The notes: generated by a model not told the origin, from the sequence alone. DNA of 64,000 nucleotides from Clostridium sp. (GCF_021372645.1 NZ_JAJFUC010000026.1:124001-188000), one strand, 5' to 3'. Shown: positions 27,409-38,537, numbered from the stretch's first letter. Numbers and translations: made by a program.

Positions 27409-28605
27409 ATGAATGAAGAGTTTGTAGGTGCTCTTAAAGAATTAATTAAAGAAAAGGGAATTTCAGAAGAGTTACTTTTTACAACAATTCAAGATGCAAT
27501 GGTTGCAGCATATAAGAAAAATTATGCTAATGCTAATACAAATGCACAAAATGTAAAAGTAAATATGGATAGAGAAACGGGAGAAATACATGTATATGCT
27601 CAAAAAACAGTAGTAGATGAGGTATATGATGATGTGACAGAAATTTCATTAGAGGAAGCAAAAGAATTAAGTCCTAAAAATGAAGTTGATGATATTATAA
27701 ACATAGAAGTAACTCCTAAAAACTTTGGAAGAGTTGCAGCTCAACTTGCAAAGCAAGTTGTTACACAAAGAATTAAAGAGGCTGAAAGAAACATAATATA
27801 TGATGAATATAAGGAAAAGGAATTTGATATAATTACAGGAATTATCTTAAGAAAAGATAAAGGTATTGTTTTTGTTAATTTAGGAAAATTGGAAGGTATA
27901 ATAGGTCCTAATGAACAAATTCCAAATGAGGAATATAAATTCAACGAAAGGTTAAAACTATATATAGTTGAAGTTAAGAATGGAACAAAAGGTCCTCAAA
28001 TACATGTTTCAAGAACGCATCCAGGATTAGTTAAAAGATTATTTGAACTTGAAGTGCCAGAAATTTTTGAGGGAGTAGTTGAAATCAAAAATATTTCAAG
28101 AGAAGCAGGTTCAAGAAGTAAAATAGCTGTATACTCTAATGATGAAGAAGTAGACGCAATGGGAGCTTGTGTAGGACCTAAGGGAGTAAGAGTACAAAGT
28201 ATAGTTAATGAACTAAAAAATGAAAAGATAGATATAATAAAATGGAGTAAAGATCCAGAAGAATTTATAGCAAATTCTTTAAGTCCAGCAAAAGTTTTAA
28301 GTGTAGTTGTTAATGAAGAAAACAAATCTTGCAAGATTGTTGTTGATGATAATCAACTTTCACTTGCAATAGGTAAAGAAGGTCAAAATGTAAGACTTGC
28401 TGCTAAACTTACAAATTGGAAGATAGATATTAAGAGTAAATCTCAAAAAGAAGCTTTAGATGCAGAAGACGAAAGAATTTTAAATACAGAAGTAGAGATA
28501 GAAAATGAAAATACTACTGATTTAAAAGATCTGGAATTTTCAGAAGATATTGAAGTTGATAATTTAGATGGCACAGAAACTTCAATTGAAAAAATAGAAG
28601 AATAG
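27409..28605 (+). CDS. nusA: Transcription termination/antitermination factor NusA
   Basis: NusA binds RNA polymerase and promotes pausing and intrinsic termination. The 398-residue protein has the N-terminal polymerase-binding domain, an S1 domain (about 135-200) and two KH domains (GACVGPKGVRVQSI and AIGKEGQNVRLAA), then a short acidic tail instead of the extra repeats of E. coli NusA, as expected in Firmicutes. The SD AAGGAGGG is ideal. Confidence 0.98.
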   Translation: MNEEFVGALKELIKEKGISEELLFTTIQDAMVAAYKKNYANANTNAQNVKVNMDRETGEIHVYAQKTVVDEVYDDVTEISLEEAKELSPKNEVDDIINIEVTPKNFGRVAAQLAKQVVTQRIKEAERNIIYDEYKEKEFDIITGIILRKDKGIVFVNLGKLEGIIGPNEQIPNEEYKFNERLKLYIVEVKNGTKGPQIHVSRTHPGLVKRLFELEVPEIFEGVVEIKNISREAGSRSKIAVYSNDEEVDAMGACVGPKGVRVQSIVNELKNEKIDIIKWSKDPEEFIANSLSPAKVLSVVVNEENKSCKIVVDDNQLSLAIGKEGQNVRLAAKLTNWKIDIKSKSQKEALDAEDERILNTEVEIENENTTDLKDLEFSEDIEVDNLDGTETSIEKIEE

Positions 28606-28618
28606 TGAGGTGCTTTTC

Positions 28619-28885
28619 ATGAAGGTTAAGAAAATTCCTTTAAGAATGTGCACTGGTTGCATGGAAATGAAACCAAAGAAAGAATTAGTCAGAATAGTAA
28701 AAACTCCAGACGGAGAAGTTTGTGTTGATTTAACTGGTAAAAAATCAGGTAGAGGCGCATATATTTGCAAAAACATAGAATGTTTACAAAAAGCATTTAA
28801 AACGAAAAAACTTAGCAGAAATTTAGAAATTTCTATAAGTGAAGAAATTTATGATAAACTAAAGGATGAAGTAACTAATGAATAA
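28619..28885 (+). CDS. ylxR: YlxR (DUF448) RNA-binding protein
   Basis: An 88-residue protein with the DUF448 signature PLRMCTGCMEMKPKKEL and GKKSGRGAYIC; conserved cysteines are in MCTGC and AYIC. Homologues have been linked to RNase P and to rRNA or glucose-related transcription control; the role is not settled. A GTG at 28610 lies inside the SD GTGAGGTG, so ATG 28619 is preferred. It overlaps the next gene by 8 nt. Confidence 0.92.
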   Translation: MKVKKIPLRMCTGCMEMKPKKELVRIVKTPDGEVCVDLTGKKSGRGAYICKNIECLQKAFKTKKLSRNLEISISEEIYDKLKDEVTNE

Positions 28886-29192
28886 ATTTTTTAACTTTCT
28901 AAGTATTGCAAAGAAATCAGGAAATTTACTTGAAGGATATAGTAAATGTGATGATTATAGAAACAAGACTAAAATTTATATGTTTATAATATCTAATGAT
29001 ATATCAGATAAGTCTAAAGATAAATTTAAAAAACATTGTATTGAAAAAAATATACCATATATTGAAGATTTCTCGAAAGAGCAACTAGGAACTTCGATTG
29101 GGCGTAAGGAAATTATGCTACTCGGAATACTAGATAACGATATGGCAAAAAAAATGCTGTCGTTATACGAGGAGGAAAAAATATATGAGTAG
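28878..29192 (+). CDS. ylxQ: YlxQ, L7Ae/L30e-like RNA-binding protein
   Basis: This 104-residue protein has an L7Ae-like fold, recognised by the opening pattern FFNFLSIAKKSGNLLEGYSKC and the position between ylxR and infB. L7Ae-type proteins recognise kink-turns; the target of YlxQ is unknown. It starts within ylxR, showing translational coupling. It is shorter on conserved residues than ribosomal L7Ae members, which is usual for this family. Confidence 0.85.
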   Translation: MNKFFNFLSIAKKSGNLLEGYSKCDDYRNKTKIYMFIISNDISDKSKDKFKKHCIEKNIPYIEDFSKEQLGTSIGRKEIMLLGILDNDMAKKMLSLYEEEKIYE

Positions 29193-29214
29193 ATAATAAT
29201 ATGGGGGTGGCTGC

Positions 29215-31296
29215 ATGTCAAAAATAAGAGTGCATGAATTAGCAAAAGAACTTAACATAGAGTCAAAGGAATTAATAACTATATTAATGGAAGAATTTAA
29301 TATACAAGCAAAAAATCATATGAGTACAATTGAAGATGAGGATGCTATATTAATTAAGGAATTATTAGCAGAAAGATTAGAAGAGAATTTAGCAGAAAAA
29401 ACTGAAACTTCAAAGAGTATAGTTGACGTATATGAAGATGAATTAGCTGATCAACTTAACAATGTAAGCAAAAAAAAGAAAAAAACTAAAAGAGAAGAAG
29501 AAGAAGCTTTAAAGGTTGAGGCTAAGAAAAGTAAGGAAGATACTCAAGTAATAGAAATAGGTAAAAGCATAACAGTTAAGGAATTAGCTGAAAAGTTAAA
29601 TAAACCTACAAATGATGTAATAAGAACATTAATCTTCAAAGGTGTTATGGCTGGAATAAATCAAGAAATAGATTTTGAAACAGCAGAAAAAGTATGTACT
29701 GAGTATGAAGTTCTTGTTGAAAAGAAAGAAGAAATTCAAGAATTAGAAGTCTTGGAAATTGAAGAAGATGATGAAGAAAATCTTCAAAAGAGACCACCAA
29801 TTGTAACTGTTATGGGTCACGTTGATCATGGTAAAACATCACTACTTGACTGTATAAGAAAAGCAAAGGTTACTGATTCAGAAGCAGGTGGTATAACTCA
29901 ACATATAGGTGCGTATACTATTACATTGAACGGAGAAGAAATAACTTTCCTAGATACTCCAGGCCATGAAGCATTTACAGCAATGAGAGCTAGGGGAGCA
30001 CAAATTACCGATATTGTTATATTAGTTGTTGCAGCAGACGATGGAATTATGCCGCAAACTAAAGAAGCTATTGACCACTGTAAAGCAGCAGGAGTTCCAA
30101 TCGTAGTTGCAATAAACAAAATTGATAAGCCAGGTGCAAATATCGATAGAGTTAAACAAGAATTAGCAGATAGAGGCTTGCTTACAGAAGATTGGGGTGG
30201 AGATACTATATCTGTAGAGGTATCTGCAAAACAAAATTTAAATATTGATAAATTACTTGAAATGGTTCTTCTTTCAGCAGAAATGCTTGAATTAAAAGCC
30301 AATGAAAATAGAAGAGCAAGAGGAACTGTAATTGAAGCTAAACTTGATAAGGGTAGAGGAGCAGTTGCTAGTTTATTAGTTCAAAATGGAACTTTAAAAG
30401 TTGGAGATTCAATTTTAGTTGGTTCTACATATGGTAGAATAAGAGCTATGTTTGATGATACTGGTAAAAATATTAAATCAGCAGGTCCATCTATTCCAGT
30501 AGAAATTCTAGGACTTTCAGAAGTGCCAGAAGCAGGAGATAGATTTAATCAAGTAAAAGATGAAAAAACTGCTAGAAATATGGCTGATAGTAGAAAAGAC
30601 AACTTAAAAGCAGAGACTTTACTTGCAAATCATAGAGTTTCATTAGAAGATTTATATAATCAAATTACAGAAGGTAAAGTTAAGGAACTTGCTATAATAG
30701 TAAAAGCAGACGTTCAAGGTTCTGTTGAAGCTATTAAGCAATCTTTAGAAAAACTTTCTACTGATGATGTAAAAGTAAGAGTTATTCATGGTGGTGTTGG
30801 AGCTATAACTGAAACAGATATAACACTTGCAACTGCATCTAATGCAATAGTTATAGGGTTTAACGTAAGACCTGATAATAATGCAGCACTCCAAGCAGAT
30901 AGAGATGGAGTAGATGTTAAAACTTATAGAATTATCTATGATGCAATTGATGATGTTAAAGCAGCTATGATAGGAATGCTTGATCCAATATATAAAGAAG
31001 TTATATTAGGTTCTGCACAAATAAGAGAAACTTATAAGATTTCCAATGTTGGAACAATAGCAGGTTGTTATGTATTAAATGGTAAGATTCAAAGAAATGC
31101 AGAAACAAGGGTTATAAGAGATGGAGTAGTAGTTTGTGAATCAACATTATCATCACTTAAGAGATTTAAAGATGATGCAAAAGAAGTTAATGCTGGATAC
31201 GAATGTGGTTTAACTGTAGATAAGTTCAATAACATTAAAGAGGGCGACATCATTGAATGCTTTATGATGGAAGCAATTAAGAGAAAAGAACTTTAA
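29215..31296 (+). CDS. infB: Translation initiation factor IF-2
   Basis: GTPase that places initiator tRNA on the 30S subunit. The 693-residue protein has two N-terminal IF2_N helical modules separated by a lysine-rich linker, GHVDHGKTS at about residue 201, DTPGHEAF and NKIDKPGA in the G domain, then domains II to IV. It is at the short end for IF-2, normal for clostridia. SD GGGGGTGG precedes the ATG by 5 nt. Confidence 0.98.
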   Translation: MSKIRVHELAKELNIESKELITILMEEFNIQAKNHMSTIEDEDAILIKELLAERLEENLAEKTETSKSIVDVYEDELADQLNNVSKKKKKTKREEEEALKVEAKKSKEDTQVIEIGKSITVKELAEKLNKPTNDVIRTLIFKGVMAGINQEIDFETAEKVCTEYEVLVEKKEEIQELEVLEIEEDDEENLQKRPPIVTVMGHVDHGKTSLLDCIRKAKVTDSEAGGITQHIGAYTITLNGEEITFLDTPGHEAFTAMRARGAQITDIVILVVAADDGIMPQTKEAIDHCKAAGVPIVVAINKIDKPGANIDRVKQELADRGLLTEDWGGDTISVEVSAKQNLNIDKLLEMVLLSAEMLELKANENRRARGTVIEAKLDKGRGAVASLLVQNGTLKVGDSILVGSTYGRIRAMFDDTGKNIKSAGPSIPVEILGLSEVPEAGDRFNQVKDEKTARNMADSRKDNLKAETLLANHRVSLEDLYNQITEGKVKELAIIVKADVQGSVEAIKQSLEKLSTDDVKVRVIHGGVGAITETDITLATASNAIVIGFNVRPDNNAALQADRDGVDVKTYRIIYDAIDDVKAAMIGMLDPIYKEVILGSAQIRETYKISNVGTIAGCYVLNGKIQRNAETRVIRDGVVVCESTLSSLKRFKDDAKEVNAGYECGLTVDKFNNIKEGDIIECFMMEAIKRKEL

Positions 31297-31312
31297 AAGA
31301 GGTGAAATAAAC

Positions 31313-31663
31313 ATGGCTAATTATAGAGGTGGAAGAATTAACGAAGAATTTAAAAGAGAAATTAGTACTTTAATTCGAAATGAAATTAAAGATCCTAGAC
31401 TTACAGCTATGATTTCAGTTACGGATGTTAAAGTTACTAAAGATTTAAGATACGCGAAGGTTTACGTAAGTATATTTTCAAAGGATGAGGAAGAAAAGAA
31501 AAGTAATCTAGAAGCATTAAGAAGTGCAAGTGGTTTTATGAGAAAAGCAATAGGTCAAAAAATAAATTTAAGACACACCCCAGAAATAACTATTGAATTA
31601 GATGATTCTATAAATTATGGTATGCATATGGATGAATTAATTCAAAGGATAAGTAAAGAATAA
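31313..31663 (+). CDS. rbfA: 30S ribosome-binding factor RbfA
   Basis: RbfA binds 16S rRNA helix 1/28 during 30S maturation and cold adaptation. The 116-residue KH-like protein has the pattern LIRNEIKDPRLTAMISVTDVKVTKDLRYAKVYVS (kept here as a region of residues 22-55). It starts 16 nt after infB and its stop overlaps the nrnA start (TAATG). Confidence 0.96.
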   Translation: MANYRGGRINEEFKREISTLIRNEIKDPRLTAMISVTDVKVTKDLRYAKVYVSIFSKDEEEKKSNLEALRSASGFMRKAIGQKINLRHTPEITIELDDSINYGMHMDELIQRISKE

Positions 31664-32640
31664 TGAATTTTAAGGCAATAAAAGAAGAAATTTTGAAATC
31701 AAAAAGAATTGGGTTATCATTTCATACATCTCCAGATGGAGATGCTATAGGGAGTATATTATCACTACTTAATGCATTAAGATATTTAGGGAAGGATTCT
31801 TACATTATATCAAGAGATGTTATTTCTGATAACTTCTCTTTCCTTTCTTTATCTAATGAGATCGATGGGAATACACCAGAACCTAAAAATAATACTGATT
31901 TGGTAATAGTATTAGATTGTGGTAATGTAGATAGAATCTCTGCAGATCTAAGCAATTATAATGGAAAGATAATTAATATAGATCATCATATTTCTAATGA
32001 AAATTATGGATTTATTAATTACGTAGATATAAATGCAGCGGCTACGTGTGAGATATCATATTTATTAATAAAGGAACTTGGAATTAATTTTAATAATAAA
32101 ACTGATATAGGAGTAGCTATTGGAAATGCAGTTTATACAGGTATTGTAACAGATACTGGTTCTTTTAGACATTCAAATGTTACAAGCAGAACTCATGATA
32201 TAGCAGCAAAACTTATAGAAATTGGAGTGAATAATAGTAAAGTTCACAGTAGTCTTTTTGATAATAAGCCTTTTAACAAAGTAAAATTAATGGGAAGTGT
32301 TTTATCGAATATAGAGCTTGTTTTAGATAACAAGGTAGCAGTCCTTCAAATACCAAAAGGAATGCTAGAAGGTTTTAATTTACTAAATACTGATACTTCA
32401 GATATAATTTCAGTTGGGCTTGGAATTAAAGGTGTGGAAGTTTCTATGCTTTTAAAAGAAGTTAAAGATGGAGTTAAAGGAAGTTTGAGATCTAAAAATA
32501 ATGTGGATGTACGAAAAGTTGCAGAAGTGTATGGCGGTGGTGGACATATAAAAGCTGCTGGCGTTATGCTAAAAGACGTAGATATTACAATAGCAAAAGA
32601 AGAGTTATTAAAGATACTTAAAGAAGAGATGCACATATGA
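31663..32640 (+). CDS. nrnA: NrnA-type DHH nanoRNase/pAp phosphatase
   Basis: DHH-DHHA1 phosphoesterase degrading 2-5 nt RNAs and 3'-phosphoadenosine 5'-phosphate. The 325-residue protein has HTSPDGDAIGS, VLDCGN, the IDHHISN motif and the C-terminal GGGGHIKAAG. It is linked to rbfA by a TAATG overlap and to truB by a 4-nt ATGA overlap, so it sits firmly in the infB operon. Confidence 0.94.
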   Translation: MNFKAIKEEILKSKRIGLSFHTSPDGDAIGSILSLLNALRYLGKDSYIISRDVISDNFSFLSLSNEIDGNTPEPKNNTDLVIVLDCGNVDRISADLSNYNGKIINIDHHISNENYGFINYVDINAAATCEISYLLIKELGINFNNKTDIGVAIGNAVYTGIVTDTGSFRHSNVTSRTHDIAAKLIEIGVNNSKVHSSLFDNKPFNKVKLMGSVLSNIELVLDNKVAVLQIPKGMLEGFNLLNTDTSDIISVGLGIKGVEVSMLLKEVKDGVKGSLRSKNNVDVRKVAEVYGGGGHIKAAGVMLKDVDITIAKEELLKILKEEMHI

Positions 32641-33566
32641 AAGAGAAAATAAAAACTTCATATATGAAAAAGGAAAAAGAAACTTTACATATAAATGGAG
32701 TATTAAATGTATTCAAAAATAAAGGAATGACTTCTTTTGATGTAGTTAGAAAGATTAAATTTTTAGCTAGCGAAAAAAAAGTTGGACATACTGGTACTTT
32801 AGATCCTGAAGCAACTGGAGTTCTTCCAGTTTGTATTGGAAAAGCCACAAAAACTATAGATTATATTATGAATAGTAGAAAAGTATATGATGTTAAGTTG
32901 TTACTTGGAACAAAAACAACTACATACGATTTAGAAGGTGAAGTAGTAGAAACAAGGGGAACAGAACATCTTACAGAAGATGAAATTTCTAAAGTTGTAT
33001 TATCTTTTATTGGAGAATATGACCAAGTTCCACCAATGTACTCTGCACTTAAGAAAAATGGAGTACGGCTTTATGACTTAGCTAGGCAAGGTATTGAAAT
33101 AGAAAGAGAAGCTAGAAGAATTAATATATTTAATATATCTAACTTGAAAATTGATTTACCTTATATATATATGAAAGTAGCTTGTTCAAAAGGAACGTAC
33201 ATAAGAAGTTTATGTTATGATATCGGCGAAAAGTTGAATGTAGGCGGAACTATGGCAGAGTTAAATAGGTCTGAAACATCGATTTTTAAACAAGAAAATA
33301 GTGTTAATATAGAAGACTTAACTAAAGAAAATATACAAGATTATATAATAACTATTGAAGAGGCTCTTTCATTTTATCCTAAAATCACTGTAAACAGTTC
33401 ATTTACTAAATTATTAGTAAATGGAGTTAAAGTGTTTGACATGCGATTAACAAATGAGAAGAAAGAAAAAAACGTTTTGTATAGGGTTTATGATAGTGAA
33501 GAAATTTTCATAGGTATTGGAAAACAAGATGATGAAGGCTTTAAAATTGAAAAATTGTTACTTTAA
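32637..33566 (+). CDS. truB: tRNA pseudouridine(55) synthase TruB
   Basis: Makes pseudouridine 55 in the T loop of tRNAs. The 309-residue protein has HTGTLDPEATGVLPV with the catalytic aspartate, PPMYSALKKNG and CSKGTYIRSL. The N-terminus is slightly longer than usual; an internal ATG at 32664 is an alternative start closer to family length. The start at 32637 overlaps the nrnA stop. Confidence 0.96.
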   Translation: MKEKIKTSYMKKEKETLHINGVLNVFKNKGMTSFDVVRKIKFLASEKKVGHTGTLDPEATGVLPVCIGKATKTIDYIMNSRKVYDVKLLLGTKTTTYDLEGEVVETRGTEHLTEDEISKVVLSFIGEYDQVPPMYSALKKNGVRLYDLARQGIEIEREARRINIFNISNLKIDLPYIYMKVACSKGTYIRSLCYDIGEKLNVGGTMAELNRSETSIFKQENSVNIEDLTKENIQDYIITIEEALSFYPKITVNSSFTKLLVNGVKVFDMRLTNEKKEKNVLYRVYDSEEIFIGIGKQDDEGFKIEKLLL

Positions 33567-33640
33567 ACATCTTTGGCTTGATATTTTCTTTCAGATGAGT
33601 AATTATTTTTTACAAGATGCATTAATTTGGGAGTGAAAAC

Positions 33641-34576
33641 ATGATTATTATAAACAAAGATTTAAAATATATACAAAATTCTAATAATTATATAGCTCTT
33701 GGAAGCTTTGATGGACTTCATATTGGGCATCTTTCTTTAATATACAAAGTGGTAGAAATCGCAAAAAAAAATAATGGTAAAAGCATGGTTTTTACATTTA
33801 AAAATCATCCTAAAACCCTTATAAATAAAGAAAATGTACCGAAACTTTTAATGGATAATGATAGAAAGGCTGAAATTTTAAGAACACATAAAGTAGATAT
33901 AGTTTGTTTTCAGGAATTTAATTTTGAATTTATGAAAATGACCCCTAGAGAATTTGTGGAATTTTTGGTTATTAAGTACAATGTAAAAGGCTTTGTTGTA
34001 GGCTTTAATTATAAATTTGGATACAAAAACTTAGGCAACGTAGAATTTTTACGAAAACTACAAAATGAATATGAATATGAATTATATGTTATGGAGCCAT
34101 GTATATATAAGGATCAAGTTATAAGCAGTACTAGAATAAGAAAATCTTTAGAAGCTGGAGACGTTTTACATGCTAGTAAAATGCTTAGTTTACCATATAC
34201 ATTAAGTGGAGAAATCATTCATGGAAAGAAGCTTGGAAGAACCATAGGTTTTCCTACAGCAAACTTAAAATATAATGAAAATTTCATTTTACCTAAAGTT
34301 GGTGTATATTATACTAACATAAAGGTAAATAATAATATATATAAGGGAATTACCTCTGTTGGAAAAAATCCTACAGTAGAAGGTAAGTATTTAACAGTAG
34401 AAACGTATATTTTAGACTTCAACAAAGATATATATGGAGAAAAAATAGATATAAGCTTTATAGAAAAAATTCGAGATATAAAAAAATTTAATGGCGTAGA
34501 AGAACTAAAAGGTCAGCTTGAAAAAGATAAAGCTTTTGCGAAAAATGAGAATTATATGTCGAGTTTGAGAATATAG
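33641..34576 (+). CDS. ribF: Bifunctional riboflavin kinase/FAD synthetase
   Basis: Converts riboflavin to FMN and FAD. The 311-residue protein has the nucleotidyltransferase start ALGSFDGLHIGHLSLI and the SSTRIRKSLEAGD motif, then the kinase domain with GKKLGRTIGFPTANL. It is functionally linked to the FMN-controlled rib operon at 56.5 kb. GGGAGTG is 7 nt upstream. The stop is directly followed by the rpsO promoter. Confidence 0.97.
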   Translation: MIIINKDLKYIQNSNNYIALGSFDGLHIGHLSLIYKVVEIAKKNNGKSMVFTFKNHPKTLINKENVPKLLMDNDRKAEILRTHKVDIVCFQEFNFEFMKMTPREFVEFLVIKYNVKGFVVGFNYKFGYKNLGNVEFLRKLQNEYEYELYVMEPCIYKDQVISSTRIRKSLEAGDVLHASKMLSLPYTLSGEIIHGKKLGRTIGFPTANLKYNENFILPKVGVYYTNIKVNNNIYKGITSVGKNPTVEGKYLTVETYILDFNKDIYGEKIDISFIEKIRDIKKFNGVEELKGQLEKDKAFAKNENYMSSLRI

Positions 34577-34605
34577 TTTACAATAATAGTTACTTTTGAT
34601 ATAAT
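34577..34605 (+). promoter_or_regulatory. Sigma-A promoter of rpsO
   Basis: TTTACA (34577-34582), a 17-nt spacer and the perfect TATAAT (34600-34605), starting at the base after the ribF stop. The ~80-nt leader (34612-34690) may hold S15 autoregulatory structure, which differs between phyla; I could not resolve one. Confidence 0.75.
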
Positions 34606-34696
34606 AACACAAGGAACCTAATTCTAAGTTTAAAGGTGCCATCTTTTTACTTGGAACTGGGGGATAATTAATATAATACACGGAGGTGCACTTATA

Positions 34697-34960
34697 ATGG
34701 ATAAGGCAACAAAATTAGAATTAATCAAAAAGTTTGGAAGAAGTGAAGGAGATACTGGTTCTCCAGAAGTTCAAGTAGCATTACTTACTGAAAGAATCAA
34801 ATCTTTAACTGAACATTTAAAAGTTCATAAGAAAGATCACCATTCAAGAAGAGGACTATTAATGATGGTTGGTCAAAGAAGAGGTCTTTTAAACTATTTA
34901 AGTGATCAAGATATCGAAAGATACAGAACTTTAATCAAAGAATTAGGATTAAGAAGATAA
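34697..34960 (+). CDS. rpsO: 30S ribosomal protein S15
   Basis: Primary 16S rRNA binder of the platform. The 87-residue protein has the expected helices with [17 protein letters not shown] and [20 protein letters not shown] precedes the ATG by 8 nt. Paired with pnp downstream, as in many bacteria, but separated from it by a terminator. Confidence 0.98.
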   Translation: MDKATKLELIKKFGRSEGDTGSPEVQVALLTERIKSLTEHLKVHKKDHHSRRGLLMMVGQRRGLLNYLSDQDIERYRTLIKELGLRR

Positions 34961-34965
34961 TTTTT

Positions 34966-34995
34966 AGAGCGGAGTTTTCCGCTCTATTATTTTAA
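34966..34995 (+). terminator. Intrinsic terminator after rpsO
   Basis: AGAGCGGA (34966-34973) and TCCGCTCT (34978-34985) form an 8-bp stem with a GTTT loop, followed by ATTATTTT. Confidence 0.85.
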
Positions 34996-35061
34996 CAATA
35001 TACACATATAAATATTTGGAAAATTATAATAAATAGATGAACCTAAAGGGAGGTCGAAATT

Positions 35062-37167
35062 ATGAATAACGTTCTAACGACTGAAATCGCTGGAAGAGTA
35101 TTGAAAGTTGAATTCGGAAAAATAGGTATGTTATCAAATGCAGCAACATTTACTAGCTATGGAGATACAGTAATTTTAACTAATGTTAATGCATCAGAAA
35201 AACCAAGAGAAGGAATAGATTTCTTTCCTCTAAGTGTTGAATATGAAGAAAGATTATATGCAGTAGGTAAAATTCCAGGTGGATTTATCAAGAGAGAAGG
35301 AAGACCATCAGAAAGAGCTATATTAAATGGAAGAGCTGTTGATAGAACTCTAAGACCTCTATTTCCTAAAGGATACAGAAACGATGTTCAAGTAGTAACT
35401 ACAGTAGTATCAGTTGAAAAGGATAACTTACCAGAAATCTTAGCTGTTAATGCAGCATCACTTGCATTATGCCTTTCAAGTATCCCATATACGATTCCAA
35501 CTGCAGCAGTGCAAGTAGGAATTATCAATGGCAAATTCGTTACAAACCCAGATGCTAAAGGTCGTGAGCAAAGTACTCTTTTTCTAACAGTATGCGCTAC
35601 AAAAGAAAAAGTAATGATGATTGAAGCTGGTGGAGACGAAATACCAGAAGATACTATGATTGATGCTATTAAATATGGTTTTAATGAGTGTCAAAAGATT
35701 ATTGCATTCCAAGAAGAAGCTGTAGCTAAGTTTGGAAAGACAAAGGATTCACCAGTACTATATGCTGTAAATCCAGAAATTGAAAAAGATATTAAAGAAT
35801 TTGCTCAAGATATGGTTAAAGAAGCAATGTATATCATGGAAAAAGATGAAAGAAATGCTGCTATAGATGAAGTAAATAAAAAAGTTAATGAAGAATTTAG
35901 TGAAAAATATGCTGATAAATCAGGTGAAATAAAAGAAGTTCTTTACACAATGCAAAAGAAAGTTGTAAGAAACATGCTTTTAAAGGAGAAGAGAAGACCT
36001 GATGGAAGAGCATTTGATCAAATTAGACCTTTAGGTTGTGAAGTAGGTATTTTACCTAGAACACATGGTACAGGATTATTTACAAGAGGATTAACTCAAG
36101 TAATGACTGTTGCAACACTTGGATCAATTAGTGAAATTCAAATATTAGATGGAATAGATGAAGCACAATCAAAAAGATATATGCATCATTACAACTTCCC
36201 AGGATATAGTGTTGGAGAAGTAAAACCTTTAAGAGGACCTGGAAGACGAGAAATTGGTCATGGAGCATTAGCAGAAAGAGCTCTTGAACCATTAATTCCG
36301 TCAGAAGAAGAATTCCCATATACAATTAGATTAGTATCAGAAGTTTTAAGCTCAAATGGTTCAACTTCACAAGCATCAGTTTGTGGTTCAACACTAGCAT
36401 TATTAGACGCAGGTGTACCAATTAAAAGACCAGCAGCTGGTATTGCAATGGGATTAATAACATCAGAAGACTTATCAGAAGAAGCAGTAATAACTGATAT
36501 TCAAGGAATAGAAGATTTCTTTGGAGATATGGACTTTAAGGTAGCCGGAACAACAGAAGGTATAACATCAATTCAAGTTGATACTAAGCTTCAAGGTTTC
36601 AGTTTTAATGTAGTAGAAAATGCTATTAGAGACGCTAGAAAAGCAAGACTTACTATAATTGATAAAATAAATGAATGTATGGCTACTCCGAGAGAAGATG
36701 TTTCGTTATATGCACCAAAGACTGAAACAATTAGCATAAACCCAGATAAGATTAGAGATGTAATCGGAGCCGGTGGTAAGATTATAAATAAGATAATACA
36801 AGATACAGGTGTTAAAATTGACATAAAAGAAGATGGAACTGTATTTGTAAGTTCACCTAATCATGAAGGCGTTACAGAAGCGATTAAAATAATTGAAGGT
36901 TTAACTAAAGAATTTAAGTCTGGAGAAGTTTATTTAGGAAAAGTTACGAAAATAACTACTTTTGGAGCATTTGTTGAAATTTTACCAGGTAAAGAAGGCT
37001 TAGTTCATATTTCTAAGTTATCTAATGAAAGAGTAAACAAAGTAGAAGATGTAGTATCTATTGGAGATGAAATTCTAGTTAAGGTTACAGAAATTGATAG
37101 CCAAGGTAGAATAAATCTTTCAAGAAAAGATGCATTACAAGATCAAGAAAATAAAGAAGATAAATAA
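35062..37167 (+). CDS. pnp: Polynucleotide phosphorylase
   Basis: 3'-5' phosphorolytic exoribonuclease of the RNA degradosome. The 701-residue protein has two RNase PH domains (about 1-230 and 310-540, the second with [17 protein letters not shown]), a KH domain with [12 protein letters not shown] near 560 and a C-terminal S1 domain from about 622. It acts with RNase Y (47.5 kb) in mRNA decay. SD GGGAGGT. Confidence 0.98.
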   Translation: MNNVLTTEIAGRVLKVEFGKIGMLSNAATFTSYGDTVILTNVNASEKPREGIDFFPLSVEYEERLYAVGKIPGGFIKREGRPSERAILNGRAVDRTLRPLFPKGYRNDVQVVTTVVSVEKDNLPEILAVNAASLALCLSSIPYTIPTAAVQVGIINGKFVTNPDAKGREQSTLFLTVCATKEKVMMIEAGGDEIPEDTMIDAIKYGFNECQKIIAFQEEAVAKFGKTKDSPVLYAVNPEIEKDIKEFAQDMVKEAMYIMEKDERNAAIDEVNKKVNEEFSEKYADKSGEIKEVLYTMQKKVVRNMLLKEKRRPDGRAFDQIRPLGCEVGILPRTHGTGLFTRGLTQVMTVATLGSISEIQILDGIDEAQSKRYMHHYNFPGYSVGEVKPLRGPGRREIGHGALAERALEPLIPSEEEFPYTIRLVSEVLSSNGSTSQASVCGSTLALLDAGVPIKRPAAGIAMGLITSEDLSEEAVITDIQGIEDFFGDMDFKVAGTTEGITSIQVDTKLQGFSFNVVENAIRDARKARLTIIDKINECMATPREDVSLYAPKTETISINPDKIRDVIGAGGKIINKIIQDTGVKIDIKEDGTVFVSSPNHEGVTEAIKIIEGLTKEFKSGEVYLGKVTKITTFGAFVEILPGKEGLVHISKLSNERVNKVEDVVSIGDEILVKVTEIDSQGRINLSRKDALQDQENKEDK

Positions 37168-37190
37168 AGGGCAATTAATTGCCTTTTTTT
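37166..37190 (+). terminator. Intrinsic terminator after pnp
   Basis: A short GGCAAT/ATTGCC stem flanked by A and T runs, ending in seven T residues. Confidence 0.75.
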
Positions 37191-37214
37191 ACTATGAAGG
37201 AGGGCAAATAAAAC

Positions 37215-38519
37215 ATGTATAATACATATACCCTTAAAAATGGATTAAGAGTGGTGACAGAAAAAATAGAACATTTAAATTCCATTAGTGTTGGAGTTAT
37301 GGTTCAAAACGGTTCGAGAAATGAAAGTTTAGAGGTTAATGGAATATCCCATTTCATTGAGCATATGTTTTTTAAGGGAACTGATAAAAGAACTTCAAAA
37401 GGAATTATGGAAGAAGTAGAAAATGTAGGGGGGCAAATTAATGCTTTTACAAGTAAAGAATCAACTTGTTATTATATTAAAGCATTAAATACTCATTTAG
37501 ATTTATCATTAGATGTACTTTCAGACATAATATTAAATGCAAAATTTGATCCAGAAGAAATAGAAAAAGAAAAAGGTGTAGTAATTGAAGAAATTAATAT
37601 GAGTGAGGATTCACCAGAAGATGTATTAGATGATGTACATTCTAAAGTTTGCTTTGGAGAAGAACCACTCGGATATCCTATACTTGGAACAATACCTTTA
37701 GTAAAATCATTCACTAGAGAAAAAATATTAAAATTTATTAATGAAAAATATACTCCTTATAATTCTGTGATATCAGTTTGTGGTAAATTTGATGATAAAG
37801 AACTTGAAGATTTAATTAATAAATACTTTGGTTCTTGGGAAAGCAAAAATGAGTATAAACCCCAATATGGTAAAGCAATAATACAAGTTGATTCTGCATA
37901 TGCGAAAAAAGAAATTGAACAACTTCATATTTCTTTAGGATTAGAAGGATTACCCTATGGAGACGAAAATAATTATGCATTAGTACTTCTTAATAATATT
38001 TTTGGAAGTGGAGCTTCATCAATTCTTTTTCAAAAGGTAAGAGAAGAATTAGGATTATGTTATTCAATAACATCATATTTGCAACCGTTTCAAGGGATTG
38101 GTATATTGAATATATATTCAGGTTTAAATAGAAATTATGGAGAAAAAGCATTAGAAGTTATAGATAGGGAAATTGCTTTATTTAGTAAAATTGGAATAAC
38201 TGATAAGCAACTTGAAATAAATAAGGAAAAAATTAAAGCTAATTATATTTTAGGACTAGAAAGTACTAGTTCAAGAATGTTTGCAAATGCAAAGGCATAT
38301 CTTTTTAGAAATCAGATAAAAACTCAAGAAGAAGTTATTAAAAAGATAGATAATATAAACAAAGAGAGCATTCAATATGTATTAGATAAATGCTTTAAAA
38401 AAGGAGTTCTAAATACTGCTTATGTTGGGCAGGATGTTGAATATAATAAATTAGACTCTATAATTTTAAAGAATGCTAAAGCTTATGATAATTCGGATTA
38501 TAATAAGCTTAAGTTATAA
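37215..38519 (+). CDS. M16 family zinc metallopeptidase (YmxG/MlpA-like)
   Basis: The 434-residue protein has the inverted zinc motif HFIEH (46-50) and a downstream EKEKGVVIEEINM segment carrying the third ligand region, then a C-terminal non-catalytic repeat. Homologues next to pnp in Bacillus (MlpA/YmxG) influence protease or degradation pathways, but substrates are not defined. It starts 24 nt after the pnp terminator with SD AAGGAGGG. Confidence 0.92.
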   Translation: MYNTYTLKNGLRVVTEKIEHLNSISVGVMVQNGSRNESLEVNGISHFIEHMFFKGTDKRTSKGIMEEVENVGGQINAFTSKESTCYYIKALNTHLDLSLDVLSDIILNAKFDPEEIEKEKGVVIEEINMSEDSPEDVLDDVHSKVCFGEEPLGYPILGTIPLVKSFTREKILKFINEKYTPYNSVISVCGKFDDKELEDLINKYFGSWESKNEYKPQYGKAIIQVDSAYAKKEIEQLHISLGLEGLPYGDENNYALVLLNNIFGSGASSILFQKVREELGLCYSITSYLQPFQGIGILNIYSGLNRNYGEKALEVIDREIALFSKIGITDKQLEINKEKIKANYILGLESTSSRMFANAKAYLFRNQIKTQEEVIKKIDNINKESIQYVLDKCFKKGVLNTAYVGQDVEYNKLDSIILKNAKAYDNSDYNKLKL

Positions 38520-38537
38520 AAATACTGTAATAATACC

